Origin: Streptomyces sp. Tue 6430
GTDB taxonomy: Bacteria; Actinomycetota; Actinomycetes; Streptomycetales; Streptomycetaceae
Reading direction: 5' to 3'
Assembly: GCA_021568835.1 (NCBI GenBank)
Contig: JAKGSH010000010.1
Coordinates: forward strand, 186,001-250,000
DNA length: 64,000 nt
The notes under the pieces were generated by a model. It searched no databases. It worked only from the letters and a program-made list of their open reading frames with translations, and was not told the DNA's origin. Every line of letters begins with the position of its first letter. Positions within the stretch are counted from its first letter, which is position 1. Position numbers and translations under genes: made by a program. Shown one piece after another: positions 56,035 through 64,000 of this stretch.

Positions 56035-57365
56035 TGGAACTGCTGTTGCTGCTGGTGGCGATCCTGCTGTCGCTCGCGTGCGGTGGCTTCGTCGCCGCCG
56101 AGTTCTCGTTGACCACGGTCGAGCGCGGCGAGCTGGAGCGAGCCGTCGAGCGCGGCGAGCGCGGCGCGGCCGGCGCGCTCAAGGCCGTCCGCAACCTGAC
56201 CTTCCAGCTCTCCGGCGCCCAGCTCGGCATCACCGTCACCAACCTGGTCGTCGGCATGCTGGCCGAGCCCTCGATCGCCAAGCTGATCTCCGGGCCGCTG
56301 GAGTCGGCCGGTCTGTCGGGCGCGACCGCGAGCTCCGTCGCCCTGGTGCTGGGCACGGCGCTGTCGACGGTGTTCCTGATGGTCGTCGGCGAACTGGTGC
56401 CGAAGAACTGGGCGATCTCCACCCCGCTGGCCATGGCCAAGCGGGTGGGCAACGCGCAGCGCTTCTTCAGCGCCGCCTTCCGGCCGTTCATCGCCCACCT
56501 GAACAGCACGGCCAACCGGGTCGTCCGCCGCTTCGGCCTGGAGCCCGCCGAGGAGCTCGCCTCCGCCCGCGGCCCGCAGGAACTGGCGGCGCTGGCCCGG
56601 CACTCGGCCCGGCAGGGCGCCCTGGAGGCGGACACCGCCGAGCTGTTCGTGCGCACCCTGAACCTGGCCGACCTGACCGCGGAGAACGTGATGACCCCAC
56701 GCGTGCAGGTCATCGCCCTCGACGCCCAGGCGACCTGCGAGGACGTCGCGAACGCGACCCGGGCGACGGGCCTGTCCCGGTTCCCCGTGTTCCGCGGCGG
56801 CCTGGACACCGTCGTCGGCACCGCGCACATCAAGGACGTCCTGGCCGTCCCGGCGGAGCAGCGGGCGCGCGTGCCCGTCGCCGAGCTGATGCGCGAACCC
56901 CTGCTGGTCCCCGAGTCCCTCACCGTGGACCGGCTCCTCGACCGGCTCTCCGGCAAGCGGACGATGGCCGTGGTCATCGACGAGTACGGCGGTACGGCGG
57001 GCGTGGCGACCCTGGAGGACATCGTCGAGGAGGTCGTCGGCGAGGTCCGCGACGAGCACGACCCGCACGAGACGCCCGACCTGGCCCACGCGGGCACCGA
57101 CGACGAGGGCCGCCGGACCTACTCCGCCGACGGCGCCGCCCGCACCGACCAGCTCGCGCGCGTCGGCCTGCACGCCCCCGAAGGCCCCTACGAGACCCTC
57201 GCCGGGCTGGTCGCCACCGAGCTGGGCCGCATACCGGCCGTCGGCGACAGCCTGGACGTGGCCGGCTGGCACCTGGACGTCGTCGACGCCTCCGGTCGCC
57301 GGGCCGCGCGCGTCCTGCTGCACGCCCCGCTCGCCCAGGACCACGTGGAAGGAGCGGACCGGTGA
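56034..57365 (+). CDS. CNNM/CorC-family transport protein (hemolysin C-like), first of two
   Basis: A 443-residue membrane protein. The N-terminal CNNM (DUF21) domain has three to four helices with FVAAEFSLTTVERGEL and the conserved GELVPKNWAIS; two CBS motifs follow (about 215-340, ENVMTPRVQVIALD and VIDEYGGTAGVATLEDIVEEVVG) and a CorC_HlyC domain ends the protein. Members of this family export or gate magnesium and related ions. ATG 56034 overlaps the stop of the leader ORF by one base, and GTG 56031 is an alternative. The frame is intact. Its stop overlaps the second CNNM gene by four bases (GTGA). Confidence 0.92.
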   Translation: MELLLLLVAILLSLACGGFVAAEFSLTTVERGELERAVERGERGAAGALKAVRNLTFQLSGAQLGITVTNLVVGMLAEPSIAKLISGPLESAGLSGATASSVALVLGTALSTVFLMVVGELVPKNWAISTPLAMAKRVGNAQRFFSAAFRPFIAHLNSTANRVVRRFGLEPAEELASARGPQELAALARHSARQGALEADTAELFVRTLNLADLTAENVMTPRVQVIALDAQATCEDVANATRATGLSRFPVFRGGLDTVVGTAHIKDVLAVPAEQRARVPVAELMREPLLVPESLTVDRLLDRLSGKRTMAVVIDEYGGTAGVATLEDIVEEVVGEVRDEHDPHETPDLAHAGTDDEGRRTYSADGAARTDQLARVGLHAPEGPYETLAGLVATELGRIPAVGDSLDVAGWHLDVVDASGRRAARVLLHAPLAQDHVEGADR

Positions 57366-58375
57366 CCGCCGTCCAGCTGCTGATCGGTCTGGCGACCCTG
57401 GTCGTCAACGCCTTCTTCGTCGGCGCGGAGTTCGCGCTGATCTCCGTACGCCGCTCCCAGATCGAGCCGTACGCCGAACAGGGCGACCGGCGCGCCAGGA
57501 GCGTGCTGTGGGGCCTGGAGCACGTGTCCGCGCTGTTGGCGGCCGCCCAGCTCGGCATCACGCTGTGCACCCTGGTTCTCGGCGTGGTCGCCGAGCCGGC
57601 GATCGCGCACCTGCTGGAGCCGGTGTTCCACGCGGTCGGCGTTCCCGAGGGCGCGGGCCACGTGGTGTCCTTCGTGATCGCGCTGACCCTGGCGACATAT
57701 CTGCACATGCTGCTGGGCGAGATGGTGCCGAAGAACATCGCGCTCGCCGAACCGGTGCGCAGCGCCCTGTTGCTCGGACCGCCGCTGGTCACGCTCTCCC
57801 GGGCGCTGCGGCCGGTGATCTTCGCGATCAACGCCTTCGCCAACGGCCTGCTGAAGCTGCTGCGGGTCGAGACGAAGGACGAGGTCACGGCCACGTTCTC
57901 GGACGCGGAGCTGGCGCAGATCGTGCGGGACGCCGGGGAGGCGGGCCTGCTCGACGACCGCGCCCAGGAACGCCTGCACGACGCGCTGGAACTGGGCCGC
58001 CGCCCGGTGCGGGACGTCGTCCTGCCACTGGAACGCGTCGTCTACGCGCGCGTGGGGGTGACCCCGGAGGAGCTGGAGCGGCTCGGCGCCGAATCCGGGT
58101 TCTCCCGCTTCCCCGTCGTCGACGAGGGGCGCCGGATCGTGGGCTACCTGCACGTGAAGGACGCGCTGGACGCCTCGCCGCGCGACGAGCCGTTCCGGGT
58201 GCGGGACCTGCGGCCCATCGCCCGGGTGCGCGAGACGACGCCGCTGGACGACGTCCTCACCGCGATGCGCGGCAGCCGCACCCACCTGGCGGCGGTTCTC
58301 GGCTCCGACGGGCGGCTCGCCGGGCTGGTCACCATGGAGGACGTGCTGCGGGAGCTGTTCGGGCAGCGGGCCTGA
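57362..58375 (+). CDS. CNNM/CorC-family transport protein, second of two
   Basis: A 337-residue protein with the same DUF21 membrane domain (FVGAEFALISVRRSQIEPYA, GEMVPKNIALAEP) and CBS pair (DVVLPLERVVYA, TMEDVLRELFGQ) but lacking the C-terminal CorC domain of its partner. Paired long and short CNNM proteins in this order are common in actinobacteria and probably form a heteromer. GTG 57362 overlaps the preceding stop. Magnesium transport is the family-level expectation; the ion is not fixed by sequence. Confidence 0.92.
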   Translation: MTAVQLLIGLATLVVNAFFVGAEFALISVRRSQIEPYAEQGDRRARSVLWGLEHVSALLAAAQLGITLCTLVLGVVAEPAIAHLLEPVFHAVGVPEGAGHVVSFVIALTLATYLHMLLGEMVPKNIALAEPVRSALLLGPPLVTLSRALRPVIFAINAFANGLLKLLRVETKDEVTATFSDAELAQIVRDAGEAGLLDDRAQERLHDALELGRRPVRDVVLPLERVVYARVGVTPEELERLGAESGFSRFPVVDEGRRIVGYLHVKDALDASPRDEPFRVRDLRPIARVRETTPLDDVLTAMRGSRTHLAAVLGSDGRLAGLVTMEDVLRELFGQRA

Positions 58376-58454
58376 GACCGGACGGCGGGCCTGAGACCGG
58401 GGGCGGGGGTGACCGACCGCTGGGTATGGCGTGCGGGTTACCATCGCTGACGCC

Positions 58455-59243
58455 ATGCAGACGAACACCACTCCCCCGTACTCCAGCCTGGTCGCGGTCG
58501 GCGACTCCTTCACCGAGGGCATGTCGGACCTGCTGCCCGACGGCACCTACCGGGGCTGGGCGGACCTCCTCGCGGGCCGGATCGCCGCGCACACGCCCGG
58601 CTTCCGGTACGCCAACCTCGCGGTGCGCGGCAAGCTGATCGGCCAGATCGTCGAGGAGCAGGTGCCGGTGGCGGCGACCATGGGCGCCGACGTCATCACC
58701 CTGGTCGGCGGTCTGAACGACACCCTGCGGCCCAAGTGCGACATGGTGCGGGTGCGGGACCTGCTGACCGAGGCCGTGGAGCGGCTGGCCCCGTCCTGCA
58801 AGCAGCTCGTGCTGATGCGCAGCCCCGGCCGGCAGGGCCCGGTGCTGGAGCGGTTCCGGCCGCGCATGGAGGAGCTGTTCGCCTGCGTCGACGGCCTCGC
58901 CGCCCGGCACGGCGCGCTGGTCGTCGACCTGTACGGCGCCCCGTCCCTGGGCGACCCGCGGATGTGGGACGTGGACCGGCTGCACCTGACGGCCGAGGGG
59001 CACCGCCGGGTCGCCGAGGCGGTCTGGCAGGGCCTCGGGTACGACCCGCAGGACACCGGGTGGCACGAGCCGATGCCCGCGACCGTGCCGCCGGCCTGGG
59101 TCGCGCGGCGGGTGGCCGACGCCCGGTTCGCGCGCCGGTACCTGCTGCCGTGGATCGCCCGCCGCCTCACCGGCCGCTCCTCGGGCGACGGCATGCCGCC
59201 GAAGCGCCCCGACCTGCTGCCGTACGAGGGACCGCGGTCCTGA
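58455..59243 (+). CDS. SGNH/GDSL family hydrolase
   Basis: A 262-residue esterase-type enzyme without a signal peptide. Block I is VAVGDSFTEG with the nucleophilic Ser, block III GGLNDTL and block V DVDRLHLTAEGH with the Asp/His pair, so all four SGNH residues are present. The C-terminal 60 residues carry the long WVARRVADARFARRYLLPWI helix. ATG 58455 gives MQTNTTPPYSSL and lies ten bases after a TACCAT hexamer. Substrate unknown; a lipid or acyl-sugar ester is likely. Confidence 0.88.
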   Translation: MQTNTTPPYSSLVAVGDSFTEGMSDLLPDGTYRGWADLLAGRIAAHTPGFRYANLAVRGKLIGQIVEEQVPVAATMGADVITLVGGLNDTLRPKCDMVRVRDLLTEAVERLAPSCKQLVLMRSPGRQGPVLERFRPRMEELFACVDGLAARHGALVVDLYGAPSLGDPRMWDVDRLHLTAEGHRRVAEAVWQGLGYDPQDTGWHEPMPATVPPAWVARRVADARFARRYLLPWIARRLTGRSSGDGMPPKRPDLLPYEGPRS

Positions 59244-59312
59244 CCGGCCGTGACCCGGGTCTCGTAGGTTCCGCCGAACGGGGCCACGGCGCCGGCCTGC
59301 ACGAATCGCCAG

Positions 59313-59318
59313 TAGAAT
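59313..59318 (+). promoter_or_regulatory. -10 element of the purB-mug transcript
   Basis: TAGAAT ends eight bases before GTG 59327 with no ribosome site between, pointing to a leaderless purB message. Confidence 0.55.
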
Positions 59319-59326
59319 CCGTCCAC

Positions 59327-60769
59327 GTGACTTCCGCTCCCGCCAAGCCCCGCATCCCCAACGTCCTCGCCGGACGCTACGCCTCCGCCGAGCTCGCCAC
59401 GCTCTGGTCGCCCGAGCAGAAGGTGAGGCTGGAGCGTCAGCTCTGGCTCGCCGTGCTGCGGGCCCAGAAGGACCTCGGGATCGAGGTGCCGGACGCGGCG
59501 ATCGCCGACTACGAGCGCGTCCTCGACACCGTCGACCTGGCCTCCGTCGCCGAGCGCGAGAAGGTCACGCGGCACGACGTGAAGGCGCGGATCGAGGAGT
59601 TCAACGATCTCGCCGGTCACGAGCAGGTCCACAAGGGCATGACGTCGCGCGACCTCACGGAGAACGTGGAGCAGCTCCAGATCCGGCTGTCGCTGGAGCT
59701 GGTCCGCGACCGTACGGTGGCGGTACTGGCGCGCCTGGGCAAGCTGGCCGGCGAGTACGGCGAGCTGGTCATGGCCGGCCGCTCGCACAACGTGGCCGCC
59801 CAGGCCACCACGCTGGGCAAGCGGTTCGCGACGGCGGCCGACGAGCTGCTCGTGGCGTACGGGCGGGTCGAGGAGCTGCTCGGCCGCTACCCGCTGCGCG
59901 GCATCAAGGGTCCGGTCGGCACCGCCCAGGACATGCTCGACCTGCTCGGCGGCGACGCGGGCAAGCTCGCGGAGCTGGAGCAGCGGATCGCCGGGCACCT
60001 CGGCTTCTCGCAGGCCTTCACCTCCGTCGGCCAGGTCTACCCGCGCTCGCTGGACTACGAGGTCGTCACCGCGCTGGTGCAGCTGGCCGCCGCGCCGTCC
60101 TCGCTGGCGAAGACGATCCGGCTGATGGCCGGGCACGAGCTGGTGACCGAGGGCTTCAAGCCGGGCCAGGTCGGCTCCTCCGCGATGCCGCACAAGATGA
60201 ACACCCGCTCCTGTGAGCGCGTCAACGGCCTCATGGTGATCCTGCGCGGCTACGCGTCGATGACCGGCGAGCTGGCGGGCGACCAGTGGAACGAGGGCGA
60301 CGTGTCCTGCTCGGTGGTGCGCCGGGTCGCGCTGCCGGACGCGTTCTTCGCGCTCGACGGTCTGCTGGAGACGTTCCTGACGGTGCTCGACGAGTTCGGC
60401 GCCTTCCCGGCCGTCGTCGCCCGTGAGCTGGACCGCTACCTGCCGTTCCTCGCCACCACCAAGGTCCTGATGGGCGCGGTGCGGGCGGGCGTGGGCCGGG
60501 AACTGGCGCACGAGGCGATCAAGGAGAACGCCGTGGCCTCCGCGCTGGCCATGCGCGAGCGCGGCGCCGAGCGCAACGAGCTGCTGGACAAGCTCGCCGC
60601 CGACGAGCGCATCCCGCTGGACCGCGCGCAGCTCGACGCGCTGATGGCCGACAAGCTGTCCTTCACGGGTGCCGCCGCCGACCAGGTGACCCTCGTCGTC
60701 GGCCGGATCGAGGAGATCGTGAAGCAGCGGCCGGAGGCCGCCGGTTACACCCCGGGGGCGATCCTCTGA
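59327..60769 (+). CDS. purB: adenylosuccinate lyase
   Basis: A 480-residue fumarase/argininosuccinase-superfamily lyase acting twice in purine synthesis, on SAICAR and on adenylosuccinate. The family signature is GSSAMPHKMNTRSCERV near residue 285; GMTSRDLTENVEQ and AGRSHNVAAQATTLGKR are also typical. GTG 59327 is eight bases after TAGAAT and probably leaderless. The frame is intact. Its TGA overlaps the apparent CTG start of mug, so the two are probably co-translated. Confidence 0.96.
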   Translation: MTSAPAKPRIPNVLAGRYASAELATLWSPEQKVRLERQLWLAVLRAQKDLGIEVPDAAIADYERVLDTVDLASVAEREKVTRHDVKARIEEFNDLAGHEQVHKGMTSRDLTENVEQLQIRLSLELVRDRTVAVLARLGKLAGEYGELVMAGRSHNVAAQATTLGKRFATAADELLVAYGRVEELLGRYPLRGIKGPVGTAQDMLDLLGGDAGKLAELEQRIAGHLGFSQAFTSVGQVYPRSLDYEVVTALVQLAAAPSSLAKTIRLMAGHELVTEGFKPGQVGSSAMPHKMNTRSCERVNGLMVILRGYASMTGELAGDQWNEGDVSCSVVRRVALPDAFFALDGLLETFLTVLDEFGAFPAVVARELDRYLPFLATTKVLMGAVRAGVGRELAHEAIKENAVASALAMRERGAERNELLDKLAADERIPLDRAQLDALMADKLSFTGAAADQVTLVVGRIEEIVKQRPEAAGYTPGAIL

Positions 60770-61311
60770 CCCGCTTCACCCAGGCGGAACTGGAGGCCGC
60801 CCGCGACCGTCTCGTGCCGGACGTCGTCGCGGACGGCCTCCGGGTGCTCTTCTGCGGCATCAACCCGGGCCTGATGTCGGCGGCGAGCGGCCACCACTTC
60901 GCCCGGCCGGGCAACCGCTTCTGGCCGGTGCTGCACCTGTCCGGCTTCACGCCCAGGCTGCTGAAGCCGGCGGAGCAGCGGGAGCTGCTGTCGTACGGGC
61001 TCGGCATCACCAACGTGGTGGCGCGGGCGAGCGCGCGGGCCGACGAGCTGACGGCGGAGGAGTACCGCGAGGGCGGCCGGCTGCTGCGGGAGAAGGTCGT
61101 CCGGCTGACGCCGCGATGGCTGGCGGTGGTGGGCGTGACCGCGTACCGGGTGGCGTTCGACGACCGTACCGCCCGGGTGGGGCCCCAGGAGCGGGTGATC
61201 GGGGACACGCGCGTGTGGGTGCTGCCGAATCCCAGTGGTCTCAACGCGCATTGGACGACGGCGACGATGGCGCAGGAGTTCGCTCGGCTGCGGGTGGCGG
61301 CCGAGGACTGA
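60766..61311 (+). CDS. mug: G/U mismatch-specific DNA glycosylase
   Basis: A 181-residue uracil-DNA-glycosylase-superfamily repair enzyme removing uracil or thymine opposite guanine. Motifs: VLFCGINPGLMSAASGHHF (GINPG active site) and LPNPSGLNAHW (NPSGL). The family N-terminus TRFTQAELEAARDRLVPDVV is encoded in frame, but the codon before it at 60766 is CTG, overlapping the purB stop as CTGA. The next conventional start, GTG 60814, would delete 16 conserved residues. Either CTG initiates or one base is wrong. Confidence 0.9.
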   Translation: MTRFTQAELEAARDRLVPDVVADGLRVLFCGINPGLMSAASGHHFARPGNRFWPVLHLSGFTPRLLKPAEQRELLSYGLGITNVVARASARADELTAEEYREGGRLLREKVVRLTPRWLAVVGVTAYRVAFDDRTARVGPQERVIGDTRVWVLPNPSGLNAHWTTATMAQEFARLRVAAED

Positions 61312-61330
61312 CCCTGTGCCGGGTGCGCGG

Positions 61331-61771
61331 TCAGGGTGGGGCGGTCTCGGTGACGAGCAGGAGGAGCCGGACCTCGTCGTCCTGGTCGACGTCGGCGACG
61401 CCGAGGGCGGCCCAACGGCCGTGCTCGGGCAGCTCCCAGAGGCGGACGTCCCTCACGAGGAGACTGAGCCGGGCCCAGGGCTCGGGTATCTCCTCGTGCG
61501 CGGTGCGCAGACGGATCGTCCGGAGGCCGACGCGGGACGGCTCCCCCCATCGCCCGGTCAGTTTCCCGGCCAGCGCCTCCCGGTCGTCGTGGAACCGCTC
61601 CGCCTCGGCGACGCGCAGCGCCGGGTCCGCCACCCGCAGGCCGTGGCTCGCCGCCAAGGGCGCGAGATGGAACCCGGGACCGCCCTCGCCGACGTCCGAC
61701 GTGCTGTCCTCCGCGGGAAACCCCCGGGAGGACAGCACGTCCGCGAGAGCGAGGTACTTCTCCATGTCCAT
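61331..61771 (-). CDS. hypothetical protein
   Basis: A 146-residue soluble protein starting MDMEKYLALADVLSSRGFPA, with a central charged region (VAEAERFHDDREALAGKLTG) and a C-terminal LRLWELP/VDQDDEVRLLLLVTE-like strand pattern read in parts. I do not recognise a family or motif. ATG 61771 is preferred because the longer start at 61801 adds ten residues without a ribosome site. It is convergent with mug and transcribed in the same direction as the ABC genes, which lie upstream of it, 58 bases away. Confidence 0.6.
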   Translation of the reverse strand: MDMEKYLALADVLSSRGFPAEDSTSDVGEGGPGFHLAPLAASHGLRVADPALRVAEAERFHDDREALAGKLTGRWGEPSRVGLRTIRLRTAHEEIPEPWARLSLLVRDVRLWELPEHGRWAALGVADVDQDDEVRLLLLVTETAPP

Positions 61772-61829
61772 GTGATCCAGTGAACCCGCCGCCACTGACA
61801 ATGGGCGCCGTGTCAGGGAGCGGACGCGT

Positions 61830-62552
61830 TCAGGCGTCCCGGCGTCGCACCCGCCACGCTCCCGCCGCGAGGGCCGCGGCCGTCCACAGGGCGGTCACCG
61901 CGAGGCCGGTCCACGGCCCCAGCGAGCCGTCCCACGTGCCGTGCAGGGCGACTTGGCCGGCGCGGTCGGGGAGGAAGTCGGCGACGGAGCCGGACATGTC
62001 GCCGACCACGAAGGACACGATCAGCAGGAACGGGATGAGGATGCCGAGCGTGGCCGCCCCGCTGCGCAGAACGGCCGTCAGACCGGCGGCGAGCAGGGCC
62101 ATCAGCGTGAGGTGGAGCCCGCAGCCGACGGCCGCGCGCAGTCCTTCGGCCGTGCCGAGCCCCTCGGCCCGCTCGCCGAGCGCCGCGCGGCCCACGGCCC
62201 AGGTCAGCAGGCCGGTGATCAGGCCGACGGTCAGGACGGGCAGGGCGATCGCCGTGGCCTTGGCGGCGAACCAGCGGCCCCGGCGCGGGACCGCGACCAG
62301 GGACACGCGCAGGGCGCCGCCCTGGAACTCGGCCGCCACCGCCGCCGTCCCGAAGGCCACGGCAGCGACCTGGCCGAAGCTGACGCCGAAGAAGGCGGAG
62401 AACAGCGGATCGGCATCCGCTCCCTCCGAGTCGGCCGCGGCGAGCAGGGAGAAGGCGACGGTGGCGAGGAGGACCGCGCACAGGGTGGCGGCCTGTGACC
62501 GCAGCGTGCTGATCTTGATCCACTCGGCGTGGAGTGCGGGCGTGAATCCCAT
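61830..62552 (-). CDS. ABC-2 type transporter permease
   Basis: A 240-residue integral membrane protein with about six hydrophobic segments, beginning ALHAEWIKISTLRSQAATLC, the usual ABC-2 permease entry. GQVAAVAFGTAAVAAEFQGG and the C-terminal VTALWTAAALAAGAWRVRRRD fit the family. It is coupled to the preceding ATPase gene with a one-base gap. Together they should export a drug, peptide or lipid; the adjoining histidine-kinase-like gene suggests antibiotic-sensing regulation. Confidence 0.88.
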   Translation of the reverse strand: MGFTPALHAEWIKISTLRSQAATLCAVLLATVAFSLLAAADSEGADADPLFSAFFGVSFGQVAAVAFGTAAVAAEFQGGALRVSLVAVPRRGRWFAAKATAIALPVLTVGLITGLLTWAVGRAALGERAEGLGTAEGLRAAVGCGLHLTLMALLAAGLTAVLRSGAATLGILIPFLLIVSFVVGDMSGSVADFLPDRAGQVALHGTWDGSLGPWTGLAVTALWTAAALAAGAWRVRRRDA

Positions 62553-62553
62553 G

Positions 62554-63474
62554 TCAGGCCTCCTGGGGAGCGGCCGCGAACTCGGTTTCGGCGGCGGTCA
62601 GATCGAGATAGGCCTGCTCCAGCGTGCCTTCCTCAGCGGTCAGTTCGAGCAGCGGGACGCCCGCCTCGGAGGCGATCCGGCCGATGTCGTCCACGCGCGC
62701 GTGGTCCACCGTCCAGTGCCCGTCGTCGTGGGCGACCCCTTCGTGCCCGTGCCGGGCCAGGGCCTCCGCCAGGGCGGCGGAATCGGGGGTGCGGACGCGG
62801 ACCCGGGGCCGCACGCGCGCGTCGATGAAGTCCCGCACGGAGGTGTCGGCCAGCAGACGGCCCCGCCCGAGGACCACGAGGTGGTCGGCGAAGGAGGCCG
62901 TCTCGTTCATGAGGTGACTGGAGACCAGGACGGTGCGCCCCTCGCCCGCGAGCCGGCGCAGCAGCCCGCGCATCCAGACGATGCCCTCGGGGTCGAGGCC
63001 GTTGGAGGGCTCGTCGAGCAGCACCACCCGGGGGTCGCCAAGCAGGGCGGCGGCGATGCCCAGCCGTTGCCGCATGCCTAGGGAGTACGTCTTCACCCGG
63101 CGGCGTGCGGCCGGCGTCAGCCCGGTCTCCTCCAGCACCTCGTCGACCCGGCGGACGGGGATGCGGTTGCTCGCGGCGAGGGCCCGCAGGTGGTCGCGGC
63201 CGGTGCGGGAGCCGTGCGGAGCCTGGGCGTCGAGCAACGCCCCGACATGGCGCAGGGGTTCGGGGAGCGCGGCGTAGGGGCGGCCGCCGAGGGTGACGGT
63301 TCCCGAGGTCGGCCGGTCGAGGCCGAGGACGAGGCGCAGAGTGGTGGACTTGCCGGCGCCGTTGGGGCCGAGGAAGCCGGTGACGCGGCCGGGCAGGACG
63401 CGGAAGGTGAGCCGGTCCACGGCCCGCCGGGGGCCGTACTCCTTGGTGAGGTCGTGGACGTCGATGCTGGTCAT
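62554..63474 (-). CDS. ABC transporter ATP-binding protein
   Basis: A 306-residue DrrA-type ATPase. Walker A is GPNGAGKSTTLRL, the signature SLGMRQRLGIAAAL (Q/L-S-x-G class), Walker B VVLLDEPSNGLDP, and the switch His SSHLMNE. The C-terminal 80 residues form the extension typical of export ATPases partnered with ABC-2 permeases. ATG 63474 starts MTSIDVHDLTKEYG. It is divergent from the partial sensor gene at the window end, a common drug-export arrangement. Confidence 0.93.
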   Translation of the reverse strand: MTSIDVHDLTKEYGPRRAVDRLTFRVLPGRVTGFLGPNGAGKSTTLRLVLGLDRPTSGTVTLGGRPYAALPEPLRHVGALLDAQAPHGSRTGRDHLRALAASNRIPVRRVDEVLEETGLTPAARRRVKTYSLGMRQRLGIAAALLGDPRVVLLDEPSNGLDPEGIVWMRGLLRRLAGEGRTVLVSSHLMNETASFADHLVVLGRGRLLADTSVRDFIDARVRPRVRVRTPDSAALAEALARHGHEGVAHDDGHWTVDHARVDDIGRIASEAGVPLLELTAEEGTLEQAYLDLTAAETEFAAAPQEA

Positions 63475-63582
63475 GGCACCACGGTGGCCGCCGGACCGGG
63501 TGCCGGTCCTCCCCCGCCGGTGGGGTTCGTCTCCCCCGCCCGGGGGAGGTGGCCTGTCGGTGGTGCCTGTCACGATGTGCGC

Positions 63583-64000
63583 ATGGGCCGCTTCCTGCGC
63601 CCGCTGCTGCGGGGGACGACGTACACGCGACTGCTGCACCTGTGGGTGCCGGGGCTGCCGTTCAGCGTGTGGATGTTCATCGATCCCCGGACTCCTTGGC
63701 TGCCCGCACTCGTGCTGGTTCCGCTGGGGCTGGTCTCCCCGGTGCGCAGGGGCGAGGGTGTGCAGGCCCGGCTGCTGCTGACGCCCGGTGAGCGGGAGCC
63801 GGGAATCTCGGAGGAGCCGGCGGCGACGTGGCGGGACCGGCTGCGCACCGCGCTGTGGCTGGCGGTGCGCCTGGCGCTGGCGGTGGTGGCGGTCTTCGCC
63901 ACGGTGTGGCTGCCGCTGCTGGCCGTCTCCCTGGTCCAGGTGGCCACGGGGACGGTGCCCGGCGGCGTGCCGCTGCTGGAGGACGCGCACCACCACTGGG
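63583..64000 (+). CDS. membrane sensor protein, probably histidine kinase N-terminus (3' partial)
   Basis: The frame from ATG 63583 runs open to the window end, giving 139 residues so far: a basic start (MGRFLRPLLRGTTYTRLLHL), hydrophobic stretches near residues 20-33 and 42-54, then a further pair around 92-118, and a HHHW at the current end. This resembles the membrane sensor part of Streptomyces two-component kinases that lie divergent from ABC-2 exporters. No kinase core is visible yet because the gene continues beyond the window, so this is only probable. Confidence 0.5.
   Translation, partial: MGRFLRPLLRGTTYTRLLHLWVPGLPFSVWMFIDPRTPWLPALVLVPLGLVSPVRRGEGVQARLLLTPGEREPGISEEPAATWRDRLRTALWLAVRLALAVVAVFATVWLPLLAVSLVQVATGTVPGGVPLLEDAHHHW

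Overview
The window is very GC-rich chromosomal DNA from an actinobacterium, almost certainly Streptomyces. Evidence seen in the sequence: strong third-position G/C bias, frequent GTG and TTG starts, four-base stop/start overlaps, Pro/Ala/Arg-rich proteins, SpoIIE-type phosphatases fused to RsbW-like kinases, the MurT/GatD pair and a c-di-AMP-type leader before an NlpC/P60 hydrolase. The order of acyl-CoA dehydrogenase, deformylase, murT-gatD, pfkA, ddaH-rocD, tap, urease, bio, purB and mug genes matches what I recall of a conserved core segment of Streptomyces chromosomes. No prophage, plasmid, CRISPR array, secondary-metabolite cluster, rRNA or tRNA gene was seen; the only mobile-looking item is a MITE-like palindrome near 54.7 kb.

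Layout. 1-3 kb: DUF2617, DUF4247 lipoprotein, DUF350 membrane protein and a membrane-anchored polyamine aminopropyltransferase. 3-10 kb: NAD+-dependent DNA ligase, AhpD-like protein, erythromycin-esterase homologue with a divergent two-domain MerR regulator, a GNAT enzyme and a phosphodiester glycosidase. 10-15.5 kb: small membrane protein, Tat-exported phosphodiesterase, a quinone oxidoreductase plus two acyl-CoA dehydrogenases behind a palindrome, and an XRE-cupin regulator. 15.6-22.5 kb: flavin oxidoreductase, ATP-dependent ligase plus NUDIX, aldehyde dehydrogenase, acyl-CoA dehydrogenase with divergent TetR. 22.5-27.8 kb: deformylase, murT-gatD (lipid II amidation), phosphofructokinase, CtaG-like protein. 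27.8-31.9 kb: an overlapping operon of LytTR response regulator, DUF485 protein, sodium/solute symporter and LytS-like kinase. 31.9-34.6 kb: Lrp regulator, dimethylargininase and ornithine aminotransferase. 34.9-38.9 kb: two SpoIIE phosphatases. 39-46.4 kb: acyltransferase, secreted tripeptidyl aminopeptidase, and ureABCFGD behind a possible GlnR site. 46.5-48.9 kb: lone YefM-type antitoxin, unknown protein, riboswitch-controlled NlpC/P60 hydrolase, anti-sigma-type ATPase. 49.3-53.9 kb: bioF divergent from bioBAD. 53.9-64 kb: methyltransferase, MITE-like element, GNAT, two CNNM/CorC proteins behind a leader peptide, SGNH hydrolase, purB-mug, an ABC exporter and the start of a membrane sensor gene.

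An important caveat is sequence quality. By eye I infer about 45 single-base indels, nearly all a lost G or C in a short G/C run, in 26 genes including ureA, ureB, ureC, ureD, ureG, bioF and rocD. Restoring one base at each site gives full-length proteins of family-typical size (for example UreA 100, UreC 573 residues). These look like uncorrected long-read errors, not pseudogenes, so I annotate each as one CDS and state the break points. Coordinates are as given; protein lengths for broken genes are after the inferred repair.

Functional themes: nitrogen recovery (urease, dimethylargininase, ornithine aminotransferase, peptidase), cofactor and purine synthesis (biotin, adenylosuccinate lyase), envelope maintenance (MurT/GatD, NlpC/P60, CNNM), DNA repair (two ligases, Mug, NUDIX) and signalling (LytS/LytTR, SpoIIE, anti-sigma ATPase). 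Several genes have a -10-like hexamer 5-8 bases before the start codon, as expected for leaderless transcripts, which are common in actinobacteria.
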